DNA of 64,000 bases from Flaviramulus multivorans (GTDB lineage Bacteria > Bacteroidota > Bacteroidia > Flavobacteriales > Flavobacteriaceae), in the NCBI RefSeq assembly GCF_021728415.1, contig NZ_JAKKDV010000001.1, positions 973,977-1,037,976 on the forward strand, written 5' to 3'. The position numbers and the translations under genes were made by a program. Positions 26,308-34,588 of the stretch are shown here, piece by piece; position 1 is the first letter of the stretch; each line of letters begins with the position of its first letter. A model generated the notes under the pieces. That model ran no database searches and was not told the DNA's origin. It saw only the letters and a list, made by a program, of their open reading frames with translations.

Positions 26308-26345
26308 AAAAAGGGACAATTTTTTAAATCGTCCCTTTTTATATT
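26308..26345 (-). terminator. Intrinsic terminator of the DUF4271-hemD operon
   Basis: AAAAAGGGAC and GTCCCTTTTT form a perfect 10 bp stem with a 13 nt AT-rich loop. It lies just past the hemD stop in the minus-strand direction. Confidence 0.85.
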
Positions 26346-26362
26346 TTTTGCTGAAAATCAGG

Positions 26363-27133
26363 CTATTTACCTTTATTTACCTTTTCAATATATTTTTCTA
26401 AAGCCATCGTCATAGAAGGTGTTTCAGGTGTTGGTGCTGCAATATCTACACGCAATCCTTTTTCTTCAACAGCTTTAATAGTCGTGTTACCGAAAACCGC
26501 TATACGAGTCTCATTTTGTTTAAAATCCGGGAAATTTTGAAATAACGATTCTATTCCTGAAGGACTAAAAAATACTAATATATCATAATATACATTAGCT
26601 AAATCCGTTAAGTCGCTTATAACGGTTTTATAAAATGTAGCTTGCTTCCAATTGACACCTAAAGCGTTCAGGGTATCTGGGACTTCATCTTTTACCTTAT
26701 CGGTATTTGGAAGTAAAAACTTCTCGTCTTTATATTTTTTAATTAATGGCGAAAGCTCAGAAAAAGAGCTTTTTCCAACATAAATTTTACGCTTTCTATA
26801 AACCACATATTTTTGTAAATAAAAGGCAACAGCTTCAGACTGACAGAAGTATTTCATACTATCAGGAACCTTAAAGCGCATTTCTTCGGCAACTCTAAAG
26901 AAATGGTCTACCGCATTTCTACTCGTTAAAATAATAGCAGTATACTTATTTAAATCAACTTTTTGCTGCCTTATATCTTTTGCAGATACGCCTTCTACAT
27001 GAATGAATGGTCTAAAATCTATTTTTACTTTTTGTTTTTCTTGTAAATCGAAGTAAGGCGAGTTCTCTATTTTAGGTTCTGGTTGAGATACTAAAATGGT
27101 TTTCACTTTCATAGGCGCAAATAGTTTGTTCAT
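26363..27133 (-). CDS. hemD: Uroporphyrinogen-III synthase
   Basis: The 256-residue protein cyclises hydroxymethylbilane to uroporphyrinogen III in haem and tetrapyrrole synthesis. HemD-family segments include KVKTILVSQPEP near the start, AIILTSRNAVDHFF, the FYKTVISDL region, YDILVFFSPSGIESLF and RIAVFGNTTIKAVEEKGL. Sequence conservation in this family is generally low, but this combination is characteristic. The ATG overlaps the DUF4271 stop by one base (TAATG), which indicates translational coupling. An alternative start 7 codons in, at MKVKTIL, is possible. Confidence 0.92.
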   Translation of the reverse strand: MNKLFAPMKVKTILVSQPEPKIENSPYFDLQEKQKVKIDFRPFIHVEGVSAKDIRQQKVDLNKYTAIILTSRNAVDHFFRVAEEMRFKVPDSMKYFCQSEAVAFYLQKYVVYRKRKIYVGKSSFSELSPLIKKYKDEKFLLPNTDKVKDEVPDTLNALGVNWKQATFYKTVISDLTDLANVYYDILVFFSPSGIESLFQNFPDFKQNETRIAVFGNTTIKAVEEKGLRVDIAAPTPETPSMTMALEKYIEKVNKGK

Positions 27134-27777
27134 TAAGTAAAAAACACCTTATATAAAATAACATAGGGTGCGATTTCAAGTGCGCAAAGATACAAAATAA
27201 AATAAAATATGTTGTTTTTTATTAAACTTTGATTGGATTTAAACAAACTTATTAAGCCAACAATATTTATGATTAATAATAAAATAATTATAATATAAAA
27301 TAAAGTTAAAGTAGGTTTTAAAGTGAATAATAATAAGGCATTTATTGGTAACAATAAAACCCCTAAATAGTTTTTATAGCTTATTTTTTGAAAAAGATAG
27401 GTGTCAATTATTTTATCAATTTCAAAAACACTAGCTATCAATCGTTCAACAAGTACTTTTATTAAAATGAAAGTAGTAATGCCAATACATAATTTAAACA
27501 TGGTGTTAATTGATACTTGTTGAGTATTTGTAATGTGTTGGTAAAAAATGTAACAAAAAACAGATAATGACAGAATCAAATTACCAAACAACAAACCGTC
27601 AAATACATCTAAAAATTTCTGGTCTCTCGCATAAATTTTAAGATATTTATTATTACCTAAAACGATCAAAAAATCTTCAAAACGCTTTGGCGCTCTTAAT
27701 TTAGCAATAGCAACAATTACTAAACCAATAACTATTAAAATGGTAAACAATTCGTTTGAAACTATGTTGCGATACAT
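27133..27777 (-). CDS. DUF4271 family membrane protein
   Basis: The 214-residue protein has about six hydrophobic helices and the segments LRAPKRFEDFLIVLGNNKYLKIYARDQKFLDVFDGLLFGN (read in parts) and ISYKNYLGVLLLPINALLLF, which are typical of DUF4271. This Bacteroidota-specific family is characteristically found directly upstream of hemD, as here with a one-base overlap. A role connected to tetrapyrrole metabolism or membrane localisation is inferred from that linkage only. Confidence 0.85.
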   Translation of the reverse strand: MYRNIVSNELFTILIVIGLVIVAIAKLRAPKRFEDFLIVLGNNKYLKIYARDQKFLDVFDGLLFGNLILSLSVFCYIFYQHITNTQQVSINTMFKLCIGITTFILIKVLVERLIASVFEIDKIIDTYLFQKISYKNYLGVLLLPINALLLFTLKPTLTLFYIIIILLLIINIVGLISLFKSNQSLIKNNIFYFILYLCALEIAPYVILYKVFFT

Positions 27778-27854
27778 GGCTTAAAATTATCATAAATTTT
27801 AATATTGAGGGATATTATTAAGGAATATTTAAAAAAAATAAACGCTTATTAATG

Positions 27855-27862
27855 TACATTTG
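27855..27862 (+). promoter_or_regulatory. Probable -7 promoter element of the GT2-pyrC operon
   Basis: TACATTTG fits TAnnTTTG. It overlaps the TTG that would begin an over-long version of the downstream gene, which argues for the ATG at 27896 as the true start. Confidence 0.5.
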
Positions 27863-27895
27863 CCAAAACTAATTTGGGTTTCAACATACAGAAAT

Positions 27896-28618
27896 ATGAC
27901 AGACACTATTGTAATTATACCAACATATAATGAAATAGAAAACATCGAAGCTATAATAAGAGCTATTTTTGCTCAATCGGATGCTATACATATCCTTATT
28001 GTTGATGATAATTCCCCAGATTTAACTGCTTTAAAAGTAAAAGAACTTCAAGAGGAGTTCCCAAAAAAATTATTTTTAGAAGTAAGAAAGGTGAAATCTG
28101 GATTAGGTACTGCATATATTCATGGGTTTAAGTGGTGTTTAGAAAAGCACTATAAGTATATTTTTGAAATGGATGCTGATTTTTCACATAACCCAAAAGA
28201 CATTCAAAAACTTTACAACGCATGTCACAGCGATGATGCCGATGTTGCCATTGGGTCTAGATATGTAAAGGGCGTAAATGTTGTTAACTGGCCAATGAGT
28301 AGGGTACTTATGTCGTATTTAGCATCAAAATATGTGCGTTTGATTACTGGGATGAAAATTCACGATACAACAGCAGGATTTGTTTGTTATAAGAGAGAAG
28401 TGTTAGAATCTATAAATTTAGATACCATCAGATTTATTGGTTATGCTTTTCAAATTGAAATGAAGTTTAAAGCGAATTTGAAGAAGTTTAAAATAGTTGA
28501 AGTTCCAGTTATTTTTACTGATAGAATGCGAGGCGAATCTAAATTAAGTTCAAGAATTATATCTGAAGCTGTTTTTGGAGTCATTTCTATGAAATTAAAA
28601 AGTCTATTTAAAAAATAG
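27896..28618 (+). CDS. Polyprenol monophosphomannose synthase-like GT2 glycosyltransferase
   Basis: The 240-residue GT-A fold enzyme starts MTDTIVIIPTYNEIENIE. It has the nucleotide-sugar Asp motif LIVDDNSPD, the metal-binding FEMDADFSHNPKDI and the dolichol-phosphate mannose synthase-like DVAIGSRYVKGVNVVNWP, followed by TTAGFVCYKREVL. It probably transfers mannose or a related sugar to a polyprenyl phosphate on the cytoplasmic face. There is no C-terminal membrane domain. It is 5 bp upstream of the dihydroorotase gene, in the same transcription unit. Confidence 0.9.
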   Translation: MTDTIVIIPTYNEIENIEAIIRAIFAQSDAIHILIVDDNSPDLTALKVKELQEEFPKKLFLEVRKVKSGLGTAYIHGFKWCLEKHYKYIFEMDADFSHNPKDIQKLYNACHSDDADVAIGSRYVKGVNVVNWPMSRVLMSYLASKYVRLITGMKIHDTTAGFVCYKREVLESINLDTIRFIGYAFQIEMKFKANLKKFKIVEVPVIFTDRMRGESKLSSRIISEAVFGVISMKLKSLFKK

Positions 28619-28623
28619 AAAAA

Positions 28624-29970
28624 ATGAATCAAAAAATTACACTTATAAAGAATGCAAAAATAGTGAATGAAGGCACTATTTTTAATGGCGATGTGTTAAT
28701 TGAAGGCGAATACATAAAAGAAATAAGTGAGTCTATAAGTCCCAAATCAGCTGATGTATTTGTTTTAGATGCTGAAGGGAAATATTTATTACCCGGAGCT
28801 ATTGATGACCAAGTTCACTTTAGAGAACCTGGATTAACTCACAAAGCCAATATTGAAACAGAGAGTAGGGCAGCGATTGCTGGTGGTATTACGTCATTTA
28901 TTGAAATGCCAAATACTAACCCTCAAACTACGACTGTAGAAAAGCTTGAAGAAAAATTTGAGATTGCTGCCCAAACATCGTTTGCTAATTATTCGTTTAT
29001 GTTTGGTGGTACTAATGATAATTTGGATGAAATTTTAAAACTAGATGTAAATCAAGTTGCAGGATTAAAACTTTTTTTAGGATCTTCAACTGGAAATATG
29101 TTGGTAGATGATCCTGAAGTGTTAGAAAAAATATTTAAAAGTACATCGATGGTTATTTCTGTGCATTGTGAAGATGAAGGCACCATAAAAAAGAATCTGA
29201 AAGAGCACATAGATAAATTTGGTGATGATATTCCAATAAAATACCATCCCATTATTAGAAGTGAAGAAGCTTGTTATCTGTCATCTTCAAAAGCTATAGA
29301 ATTAGCTGAAAAAACTGGAGCTAGATTGCATGTTTTTCACCTGTCTACAGGTAAAGAAACTAATTTGTTTACCAATAAAATTCCTTTAAAAGACAAAAAA
29401 ATTACTGCTGAGGTTTGCATCCATCATTTATGGTTTTCTGATGAAGACTATGATAAAAAAGGCACCTTTATAAAATGGAATCCAGCGGTAAAAACGGAAA
29501 AAGATCGTGACCAATTATGGAAAGCATTGTTAGATGATAGAATTGATGTAATTGCTACGGATCATGCTCCACATACTATAGACGAAAAGAAAAACGTTTA
29601 CACTAATGCACCATCAGGAGGTCCGTTAGTACAACACGCTTTACCTGCTATGTTAGAAATGTATCATAAAGGCAAAATATCTTTAGAAAAAATTGTAGAG
29701 AAAATGTGTCATAACCCTGCCATTTTATTTCAAGTAGCGCGACGTGGTTATATTAAGGAAGGTTATTTTGCCGATTTAGTGCTGGTCGATTTAAATAATC
29801 CATGGACCGTTATTAAAGAAAACACATTGTATAAATGCGGATGGTCACCATTTGAAGGAACTACTTTTAAATCGAGAATTACACATACGTTTTTAAATGG
29901 CAGTTTAGTATATCAAAACTCTAAATTTAGTAACATCAAGTCTGCTAAACGATTAACTTTTAATAGGTAA
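28624..29970 (+). CDS. pyrC: Dihydroorotase
   Basis: The 448-residue amidohydrolase converts carbamoyl-aspartate to dihydroorotate in pyrimidine synthesis. The binuclear zinc site is complete: DDQVHFREPG, the carboxylated Lys in AGLKLFLGSSTG, VHCEDEGT, HVFHLSTG and the catalytic Asp in IATDHAPH. The NPQTT segment after EMPNT is typical of the type I enzyme. The gene is the middle one of a GT2-pyrC-DUF4296 operon. Its stop overlaps the next ATG by one base. Confidence 0.95.
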   Translation: MNQKITLIKNAKIVNEGTIFNGDVLIEGEYIKEISESISPKSADVFVLDAEGKYLLPGAIDDQVHFREPGLTHKANIETESRAAIAGGITSFIEMPNTNPQTTTVEKLEEKFEIAAQTSFANYSFMFGGTNDNLDEILKLDVNQVAGLKLFLGSSTGNMLVDDPEVLEKIFKSTSMVISVHCEDEGTIKKNLKEHIDKFGDDIPIKYHPIIRSEEACYLSSSKAIELAEKTGARLHVFHLSTGKETNLFTNKIPLKDKKITAEVCIHHLWFSDEDYDKKGTFIKWNPAVKTEKDRDQLWKALLDDRIDVIATDHAPHTIDEKKNVYTNAPSGGPLVQHALPAMLEMYHKGKISLEKIVEKMCHNPAILFQVARRGYIKEGYFADLVLVDLNNPWTVIKENTLYKCGWSPFEGTTFKSRITHTFLNGSLVYQNSKFSNIKSAKRLTFNR

Positions 29971-30524
29971 TGTTGAAACAATTTGTAACAGTATTATGTT
30001 TAGTTTTAATGGCAACAAGCTGTCATAAATTAAAAGCGCCAAAGAAACCTGACAATTTAATTTCGAAGGAAAAAATGGTTGATATTTTAATTGACGCAAA
30101 GCTTATTGCATCTGCTAGTTCTGCCAACAGAAGGATTATGGCAGAGCATGGTATTGATATTAAAACGTACGTATATCAAAAACATAATATCGATAGTTTA
30201 CAATTTGTATTAAGCAATGATTATTATGCCTTTTATATTAAAGATTATGAAGCTATTTATAATAAAGTTGAAGATAGTTTAGAGGCACTTAGAGCGAAAT
30301 ATAAAGATTTGGACGCTCAAGAATGGAAAGAAAAAACAAAACGAGAAGAAGATTCGCTTAAAGCGGTTTACGCAAGAAGAGATTCAATTATTACCGCAAA
30401 GGACACTTTGAAAAACCCAATTGTTTTAGATTCTTTAAATAGATTACTATTAAAAAAGAAGTTTGAAGAAGAAGGCGGTTTGGTAGCACCTATTTCGGAT
30501 ACTGATTCCCAATCGAAACAATAG
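29970..30524 (+). CDS. DUF4296 family lipoprotein
   Basis: The 184-residue protein has a signal peptide ending in the lipobox LMATSC (lipidated Cys ~18). DUF4296 follows, with ISKEKMVDILIDAKLI and the IDSLQFVLSNDYYAF-like helical segments, then a charged helical tail rich in Lys, Glu and Asp (about residues 95-165). The family is Bacteroidota-specific and usually sits right after this pyrC-like gene. Function is unknown. Its 3' end overlaps the convergent epimerase gene by 35 bp. Confidence 0.85.
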   Translation: MLKQFVTVLCLVLMATSCHKLKAPKKPDNLISKEKMVDILIDAKLIASASSANRRIMAEHGIDIKTYVYQKHNIDSLQFVLSNDYYAFYIKDYEAIYNKVEDSLEALRAKYKDLDAQEWKEKTKREEDSLKAVYARRDSIITAKDTLKNPIVLDSLNRLLLKKKFEEEGGLVAPISDTDSQSKQ

Positions 30525-31491
30525 TTTTGTTAACAGGCTTAAATTTATAATTTAAGACATCTTTAATTTTGTCACTACTATAATAGGTTTCAGTAGATAA
30601 AGATTGCGCCAAATGCTTCGTTAATTGTCTTCTTTTCCCAGTTAATTTATGGACTAACCAATCCATTTTCCAGCCTAATTTTAATAAGGTGCTACTTGCT
30701 AATTTTTTCGGTGGGTTAGTGTTTACAGATTTTGATAATGCTTGTAAAAAATCTTTATAAGTCCAGTTTTCAGCAACCAATAAAAATCGTTCATTAACAA
30801 CCTCAGAATCCATAAGTTTTGTCATTATTGAAACAACGTCTTCAACATCTACCAGTGCTACGGTTCCAGAGGTATAATATTTAAAACCCTTTTTAGCTTT
30901 TTTAAATAAACTCCCTGTTCCGTATCGCCAAATTCCAGCTCCCAAAATAACTCCTGGATTAACCATTACCACTTTTAATCCCTCTTGGGTTCCTCGCCAA
31001 ACTTCCATTTCGGCACCATATTTTGTTATAGCGTATACATTATTATCTGCTTCGGCATTCCAATTAGTATCTTCATCTATAGGTTTGTTGTTTAATTCTT
31101 TTCCAAGAGTTGCAATGGAACTAACATAACACAGCTTTTCAATATTATTAGAGATGCTTAAGTTTACAATATTGGCAGTACCTTCAATATTTGTTTTTCT
31201 TAAAAGCTGATATTTGTCGGGTTCAAATGAAACGAAAGCAGCACAGTGATACACTTTTGTAATGCCTTTAAAAGCTTCTGATAGTGATGGAATGTCTAAA
31301 ATATCGCCTTCGACCCAATCAATTAGGTTATAAAGCGTTTCATAATCGTCTGTATAGCAAGAAAATACACTTTTTACATTGTCCAGTTTGCGTTTGTTTC
31401 TGTAAATAGCTCTTACTTTTTTATCGCTAGTTACAAGCTTATAAAGCAAATGTGCTCCAACTAAACCAGTGCCTCCTGTTACTAAAATCAT
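30490..31491 (-). CDS. NAD-dependent epimerase/dehydratase (extended SDR)
   Basis: The 333-residue protein starts with the dinucleotide-binding motif ILVTGGTGLVGAHLLYKL. It has the VYHCAAFVSF and VSSIATLGKE segments and an active-site YAITKYGAEMEVWRG (YxxxK) in the position expected for extended short-chain dehydrogenases. The substrate is probably a nucleotide sugar or a dihydroflavonol-like/sterol-like molecule, as for many bacteroidotal relatives; no assignment is possible from sequence. It converges on the DUF4296 gene. Confidence 0.85.
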   Translation of the reverse strand: MILVTGGTGLVGAHLLYKLVTSDKKVRAIYRNKRKLDNVKSVFSCYTDDYETLYNLIDWVEGDILDIPSLSEAFKGITKVYHCAAFVSFEPDKYQLLRKTNIEGTANIVNLSISNNIEKLCYVSSIATLGKELNNKPIDEDTNWNAEADNNVYAITKYGAEMEVWRGTQEGLKVVMVNPGVILGAGIWRYGTGSLFKKAKKGFKYYTSGTVALVDVEDVVSIMTKLMDSEVVNERFLLVAENWTYKDFLQALSKSVNTNPPKKLASSTLLKLGWKMDWLVHKLTGKRRQLTKHLAQSLSTETYYSSDKIKDVLNYKFKPVNKTIVSIGNQYPK

Positions 31492-31544
31492 GCATCTAAA
31501 GTAAAGAATTATTCATAATACATGAGTAATTATACACGTATTTT

Positions 31545-31552
31545 TATATTTG
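31545..31552 (+). promoter_or_regulatory. Probable -7 promoter element of tyrS
   Basis: TATATTTG fits TAnnTTTG and lies 26 bp before the tyrS ATG. There is no clear TTG 19 bp upstream of it. Confidence 0.5.
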
Positions 31553-31578
31553 CCATAGTTTTGTAAAATACGCGAATA

Positions 31579-32874
31579 ATGATAAAGAATTTTGTTGAAG
31601 AATTAACATGGAGAGGTATGATTCATACCGTTATGCCTGGAGCCGAAGAACACTTAATGGAAGGTATGCGAAGTGCTTACATTGGTTTTGACCCAACGGC
31701 AGATTCTTTACATATTGGGAACTTAGTACCTATAATGCTACTAGCACATTATCAACGCTGTGGTCATAAACCCTTTGCTTTAGTTGGTGGAGCTACCGGA
31801 ATGATTGGAGACCCTTCAGGGAAATCTAGTGAGCGTAATTTATTAGATGAAAAATCATTACGTCATAACCAAGAAGCCATAAAAAAGCAATTAGCTCATT
31901 TTTTAGATTTTGAAAGTAATGCCGATAATGCAGCTGTTTTGGTAAATAATTACGACTGGATGAAAGACTTTTCATTTCTAGAATTTATTCGGGATGTTGG
32001 TAAACACATTACAGTAAATTATATGATGGCAAAAGATTCTGTTAAAAACAGAATTTCATCTGATGATTCAGAAGGGATGAGTTTTACTGAATTTACCTAT
32101 CAATTGGTTCAAGGATATGATTTTCTTCATTTATACAGAGAAAAAAATTGTTCAATCCAAATGGGAGGAAGCGACCAATGGGGCAATATTACAACGGGGA
32201 CAGAATTAATAAGAAGAATTGCCAGCGGGAAAGGGTTCGCAATTACTTGTCCACTAATTACTAAATCGGATGGTTCTAAATTCGGAAAATCCGAAGGAGG
32301 TAATGTATGGTTAGATGCCAATAGGACATCGCCTTACAAGTTCTATCAATACTGGTTAAATAGCAGTGATGAAGATGCCGAAAAGTATATTAAAATATTT
32401 ACGTTTTTAACTGAAGAAGCCATAAATATTTTAGTAAAAGAACATAATGAAGCCCCTCATTTACGCGTTTTACAAAAACGTTTAGCTGAAGAAATCACAA
32501 CATTAGTGCATTCAAAAGATGATTTAGAAAATGCTATAAAGGCTAGTGATATTCTCTTTGGAAAATCAACAAGTGATGATTTAAAACGACTAAATGAGCA
32601 AACTTTTTTAGACGTATTTGATGGAGTACCTCAAACACAAATACCTAAGTCTGAAATTGAAAACGGATTAGATATAATCGCTGCTTTGGCGGAGAAAGGG
32701 GGGTTTTTAAAATCTAATGGCGAAGCCAGAAGAGCCTTAAAAGAAAATTCAATTTCGGTAAATAAAGAAAAGGTAAGCGAGGATTACAAAGTAACTGCCA
32801 ACGATTTGATAAATAATAAGTTTGTATTGCTACAACGTGGTAAAAAGAATTATTTTATTTTACAAATTATATAA
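31579..32874 (+). CDS. tyrS: Tyrosyl-tRNA synthetase
   Basis: The 431-residue class I synthetase has the TyrRS HIGH variant in [16 protein letters not shown] and the KMSKS variant [13 protein letters not shown]. Tyrosine-recognition segments ([25 protein letters not shown], read in parts) are also present, as is a C-terminal S4-like RNA-binding domain with [16 protein letters not shown]. Length and architecture are standard for bacterial TyrRS, so it charges tRNA-Tyr. It is followed directly by a symmetrical terminator. Confidence 0.97.
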   Translation: MIKNFVEELTWRGMIHTVMPGAEEHLMEGMRSAYIGFDPTADSLHIGNLVPIMLLAHYQRCGHKPFALVGGATGMIGDPSGKSSERNLLDEKSLRHNQEAIKKQLAHFLDFESNADNAAVLVNNYDWMKDFSFLEFIRDVGKHITVNYMMAKDSVKNRISSDDSEGMSFTEFTYQLVQGYDFLHLYREKNCSIQMGGSDQWGNITTGTELIRRIASGKGFAITCPLITKSDGSKFGKSEGGNVWLDANRTSPYKFYQYWLNSSDEDAEKYIKIFTFLTEEAINILVKEHNEAPHLRVLQKRLAEEITTLVHSKDDLENAIKASDILFGKSTSDDLKRLNEQTFLDVFDGVPQTQIPKSEIENGLDIIAALAEKGGFLKSNGEARRALKENSISVNKEKVSEDYKVTANDLINNKFVLLQRGKKNYFILQII

Positions 32875-32877
32875 AGC

Positions 32878-32907
32878 GTAAAGCCTGATTTTAAAATCAG
32901 GCTTTAC
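32878..32907. terminator. Perfect 30 bp palindrome, terminator of tyrS
   Basis: GTAAAGCCTGATTTT is followed immediately by its exact reverse complement AAAATCAGGCTTTAC, 3 bp after the tyrS stop. The downstream T-run is weak (TTT), so some read-through is possible. Confidence 0.75.
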
Positions 32908-32997
32908 TTTAACTAATCAACCACTAAAATAAATCTTTCTTTATCGTAGTTGCATATTTTGTCGAAACTATTTTCTTTTCATTACATAAAAAGTAGG

Positions 32998-33444
32998 CTA
33001 TTTTTTAAATTTTATTGTGCTCCAGTTTTCATTAGCTTTTTCAAGCAATACATTTGCGTTTTCTTCCTCCCACAATTCAAGTGTATTGGTTCCCCATGCA
33101 TTATAGAACAAATATAATTTCCCGTTTTTTATTTGAAATGTTTTAGGGTTAATGCTTACTTTTTTGGCCTTTGCTGCTATTGCATATGCACAATAACCAC
33201 CATATTCTGGAAGATATTTTTCGGGATTCTTATTAAATAGATTTAAGTTTTTTTCTGAAGAAAATTTATAGTTTACACCATCAAATGTTGATATAAAACT
33301 TTTACTACCTTCAATAGCTTCATTACTGAAATAAGCAACAACATCATAACCATTTGCTGCAAATCCCTTTTTTAAGTTATAATCAATAGTTTGAGCGGAG
33401 ATTGAAGAAATAGCAACAATGAATAAAATGATAAAAGTTTTCAT
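32998..33444 (-). CDS. Exported YHS-domain protein
   Basis: The 148-residue protein starts with a signal peptide (MKTFIILFIVAISSISAQ). The YHS domain is GYDVVAYFSNEAIEG, FDGVNYKFSSEKNLNLFNKNPEKYLPEYGGYCAYAIA (in parts), typically a small metal-binding or copper-associated module. The open frame continues upstream to 33528 and overlaps the LuxE-like gene. The inner ATG was chosen because it creates a proper signal peptide. The function is unknown; the YHS family occurs in secreted proteins and metal ATPases. Confidence 0.85.
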   Translation of the reverse strand: MKTFIILFIVAISSISAQTIDYNLKKGFAANGYDVVAYFSNEAIEGSKSFISTFDGVNYKFSSEKNLNLFNKNPEKYLPEYGGYCAYAIAAKAKKVSINPKTFQIKNGKLYLFYNAWGTNTLELWEEENANVLLEKANENWSTIKFKK

Positions 33445-33484
33445 AGTTTGAAGTTTTACGTTAAGTCGTAAAACGGTAGTTACC

Positions 33485-34465
33485 TTACAGCACCATAAGA
33501 TTGCAACCGCGAATATCGGAGTTATCAAAGCGACCTATAACTTCAAACGAGTGACCATTATTTACACGCCCTAAATCCTGAGTTGCTATAAATGAGCAAG
33601 AATTAATGTTGGCTAAATCTATTACGTTTATACCGCCTGTTTGCCCAATGTTTTGAATACTTAGGGCGTCTTCAGTATCACGTGTTAAAACCTTCATCCA
33701 TGGGGGGCAACTAAAAATACCGTTGCCTTTTGAATAGGCTTGACTCAATAATTCGGTCATACCATATTCACTGTGTATTGCATTTACACCAAAACCAGCT
33801 TTTAATCTTTTATGAAGCTCCTTTCTAATCAATTCTTTACGTCTACCTTTCATGCCTCCAGTTTCCATCACAATGGTGTGTTTTAGGTAAAATTCATACG
33901 TTTCAATTAAATCTAATAAAGCGAATGAAACACCTATTAACAATACTTTTTTCCCTTCAGAGTCAAGTTTTATTAAGGTGTCTTTTAATTCTGAAATATT
34001 GTTAAGATAAAAACCACTTTCGGGATGTTTAGATGTTTTTATCATGGCATCAACCATATAGATTAATGAAGAGCCTTCACGCTCTAAATAAGATGGTAGT
34101 AAACCTAAAATCACATAATCTTCAATATTTCCATAAAACTTTTGAAACCCTTTAGTGAAACTTTTTTGATAGATGCTTAAATCTGTAACATAATGTTTGC
34201 TTGTAGCATTTCCAGTTGTTCCAGAACTTTTAAAGATTGTTTGAATAGGTTTTTGAGAACTTAAAACCTTATGACTTTTAAAAAATTGAATAGGTAAAAA
34301 AGGAATATCTTGTATTCTTTTTATATCACTAGGATGTTTGTACAGCAAATCACAAAATGATCTATAAACGGGATTGTTTTCAAACTGAAATATAAAAATT
34401 TGTAATGCTAAAGTTTCAAAATCACTTTGACTGTTAATATTAAAAATGGAATTTGTATCTATCAT
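33485..34465 (-). CDS. LuxE-like acyl-protein synthetase / AMP-binding protein
   Basis: The 326-residue protein belongs to the LuxE/PaaK adenylating group: IPFLPIQFFKSHKV, the P-loop-like FKSSGTTGNATS and HSEYGMTELLSQAYS (A5-like E/TE loop) are characteristic, as is the C-terminal DLGRVNNGHSFEVIGRFDNSDIRGCN. It probably activates a carboxylic acid as an acyl-adenylate, with transfer to a thiol or a protein. In luminous bacteria LuxE is part of fatty-acid reduction, but no luxC/D/A/B genes are nearby. A LuxE-independent role, for example in surface polysaccharide or lipid modification, is open. The start ATG 34465 follows a TTG. Confidence 0.8.
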   Translation of the reverse strand: MIDTNSIFNINSQSDFETLALQIFIFQFENNPVYRSFCDLLYKHPSDIKRIQDIPFLPIQFFKSHKVLSSQKPIQTIFKSSGTTGNATSKHYVTDLSIYQKSFTKGFQKFYGNIEDYVILGLLPSYLEREGSSLIYMVDAMIKTSKHPESGFYLNNISELKDTLIKLDSEGKKVLLIGVSFALLDLIETYEFYLKHTIVMETGGMKGRRKELIRKELHKRLKAGFGVNAIHSEYGMTELLSQAYSKGNGIFSCPPWMKVLTRDTEDALSIQNIGQTGGINVIDLANINSCSFIATQDLGRVNNGHSFEVIGRFDNSDIRGCNLMVL

Positions 34466-34478
34466 CAAAAGGTTATCT

Positions 34479-34517
34479 GTTCGAGTGAAAATTGTTTACA
34501 ATTTTTGTATCGAGAAC
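34479..34517. repeat. Family 1 palindromic repeat, copy D (single half-unit)
   Basis: One half-unit lies upstream of the LuxE-like gene: TTCGAGTGA, then the hairpin AAAATTG-TTTA-CAATTTT, then TTGTATCGAGAAC. No partner half-unit is present within the gap. It is the only locus with an isolated half. Confidence 0.82.
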
Positions 34518-34540
34518 AAAAGGCAAAAGTAGATAAAATA

Positions 34541-34570
34541 AAAAAGCGCCACCAAATGGTAACGCTTTAA
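34541..34570 (-). terminator. Intrinsic terminator of the T9SS/DUF5689 protein gene
   Basis: AAAAAGCG and CGCTTT flank an inner ACCA/TGGT pairing, with A- and T-rich flanks. It lies 19-48 bp beyond the minus-strand stop of the T9SS-sorted protein. Confidence 0.75.
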
Positions 34571-34588
34571 AATTTATAAAGTTGATGA

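Noticed and set aside
33445-33528. Upstream extension of the YHS protein
   Set aside because: It overlaps the LuxE-like gene and would bury the signal peptide inside the protein.
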